Part shown: one piece after another, positions 7,870-8,540 of the stretch
How positions within the stretch are numbered: the first letter of the stretch is position 1
Layout: each line of letters opens with the position of its first letter
Origin: an uncultured Methylococcaceae bacterium
GTDB taxonomy: Bacteria > Pseudomonadota > Gammaproteobacteria > Methylococcales > Methylomonadaceae
Direction of reading: 5' to 3'
Length of the DNA: 8,540 nt
Assembly: GCA_903939355.1 (NCBI GenBank)
Contig: CAJAHC010000605.1
Coordinates: 1 to 8,540 of the forward strand
The notes under the pieces: generated by a model
The model's database searches: none
Told to the model about the DNA's origin: nothing
Seen by the model: the letters and a program-made list of their open reading frames with translations, nothing else
Program-made: the position numbers and the translations under genes

Positions 7870-7895
7870 TTAGTATATTACAATCAATATACTAA
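7870..7895. promoter_or_regulatory. Perfect 26-bp palindrome over the iscR promoter, candidate IscR operator
   Basis: The arms TTAGTATATT and AATATACTAA are exact reverse complements with a 6-base centre. The site covers the iscR -10 box and ends 20 bases before the ATG. Known IscR genes repress themselves from sites at their own promoter, so this is the best operator candidate. I do not see a clean match to the E. coli type 1 or type 2 consensus, so the binding protein is inferred. Confidence 0.55.
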
Positions 7896-7913
7896 ACCAA
7901 CCAGAATAGTCAA
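7886..7913 (-). promoter_or_regulatory. iscR-iscS-iscA promoter
   Basis: On the minus strand, TTGACT (7908-7913, 5 of 6 to consensus) and TATATT (7886-7891, 5 of 6) are separated by 16 bases. Transcription would start near 7880, giving a short leader of about 30 bases before the iscR ATG at 7849. The GTTGACTAT form around the -35 resembles iscR promoters of other gammaproteobacteria, where IscR binds near the -35. Confidence 0.65.
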
Positions 7914-7914
7914 C

Positions 7915-7939
7915 TTTATCTTTTAAGATAAATCTTAAA
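7915..7939. repeat. Two overlapping dyads upstream of the iscR -35
   Basis: Two perfect 8-2-8 palindromes share 8 bases: TTTATCTT-TT-AAGATAAA (7915-7932) and TTTAAGAT-AA-ATCTTAAA (7922-7939). They lie between the cysE stop (7969) and the iscR -35 (7913). They are pure A/T except for one G/C per arm, so as RNA hairpins they would be weak, and no T-run follows on the minus strand. They may be regulator sites or simply AT-rich spacer. Confidence 0.4.
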
Positions 7940-7968
7940 TTAAATATTGTTCTGATGGAGTTAGGTAT

Positions 7969-8540
7969 TTATAAATCATTTTTTTCATAACTATCGGCAA
8001 TTTCACAGCCATCCAAAGTTGAGATGGGTGTTTCAATGCAATTGATTCCAGCCACATTCAGTGCTTTTTGCATAGATTCAATTTGCTTGTCTAGGGAATG
8101 AATATGTTCAAGCATGCTATTAATGGCGAAAGCAACCGGATCTGGCATGTCGGCAGTTGTACCATAGGCATCAAAGCCTATTTTATTAGCGATCTTATTG
8201 AGATTAGTATTTTCTGTTTGGGGGCGAGTACCAATGATATGGCTAGGGATGCCAACAACAGTTGCACCTGCAGGTACTGCTTTCAATACCACAGAGTTTG
8301 AACCTACTCTAGCACCAGTACCAATTTCGATTGGCCCTAAAACTTTTGCACCTGCGCCAATGACAACGCCATTGTGTAATGTTGGATGGCGCTTGCCCTT
8401 AGTCCAAGTTGTTCCCCCCAAAGTTACACCATGATACAAAGTACAATCATCGCCTATAATTGCAGTTTCACCGATGACTACTCCCATACCATGATCGATA
8501 AAAATTCGTCTACCAATCTGTGCGCCCGGATGGATTTCAA
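7969..8540 (-). CDS. cysE: Serine O-acetyltransferase CysE (5' end cut by window)
   Basis: CysE transfers acetyl from acetyl-CoA to serine, giving O-acetylserine, the precursor for cysteine synthesis. The visible 189 residues are in frame to the right edge, so the true start lies outside. An ATG at 8487 is internal, because the conserved stretch [17 protein letters not shown] continues upstream of it. Visible motifs: IHPGA and [12 protein letters not shown] with the catalytic His, the left-handed beta-helix hexapeptide repeats ([40 protein letters not shown]), the GKRHPTL loop, and [15 protein letters not shown] near the acetyl-CoA site. A tail of about 75 residues follows, with a probable helix ([20 protein letters not shown]). 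It lies 119 bases upstream of iscR on the same strand, as cysE does in Pseudomonas and Azotobacter, and links cysteine supply to Fe-S assembly. Confidence 0.95.
   Translation of the reverse strand, partial: EIHPGAQIGRRIFIDHGMGVVIGETAIIGDDCTLYHGVTLGGTTWTKGKRHPTLHNGVVIGAGAKVLGPIEIGTGARVGSNSVVLKAVPAGATVVGIPSHIIGTRPQTENTNLNKIANKIGFDAYGTTADMPDPVAFAINSMLEHIHSLDKQIESMQKALNVAGINCIETPISTLDGCEIADSYEKNDL

Noticed and set aside
8098..8434. Two plus-strand open frames opposite cysE
   Set aside because: They are shadows of the repetitive hexapeptide coding sequence of CysE.

Overview
The window is AT-rich DNA from a Gram-negative bacterium, most likely a gammaproteobacterium. The support is a 905-residue SecA with a C-terminal zinc-binding tail, a cysE-iscR-iscS-iscA gene order like the cysE-headed isc locus of Pseudomonas and Azotobacter, a periplasmic SCO/di-heme cytochrome protein, and a relic of a Kdo (lipid A inner core) hydroxylase, which implies lipopolysaccharide. 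A narrower placement, such as a methane oxidiser or a host-associated lineage with a decaying genome, would be speculation.

Layout. Positions 1-1720 (minus strand) hold most of a secreted fusion protein: signal peptide, SCO1/SenC-like copper-thioredoxin domain, then a MauG/cytochrome c peroxidase-like di-heme domain. The gene runs off the left edge. It is divergent from secA (2070-4787, plus strand). The 349-bp gap between them holds a good -10 box for each direction and several small dyads. A strong hairpin at 4810-4844 separates secA from the convergent minus-strand genes. The rest of the window is one minus-strand series read from right to left: cysE (5' end cut by the right edge), iscR, iscS, iscA, then a Kdo hydroxylase relic.

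How the genes work together. CysE makes O-acetylserine for cysteine synthesis. IscS takes sulfur from cysteine, IscA is an A-type Fe-S carrier, and IscR is the Fe-S-sensing repressor whose own promoter carries a perfect 26-bp palindrome over its -10 box. The set therefore links cysteine supply to Fe-S cluster assembly, but the scaffold gene iscU and the hscBA/fdx genes are absent here.

Oddities. iscS carries one single-base frameshift at a short A run. The Kdo hydroxylase gene carries a frameshift in a 5-base homopolymer plus two in-frame stops, yet its recognisable motifs survive. The second is convincingly a pseudogene. The first could be real decay, a sequence error, or recoding at an A_AAG shift site. 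I found no clear sign of a wholly new system, mobile element, CRISPR array or RNA gene.
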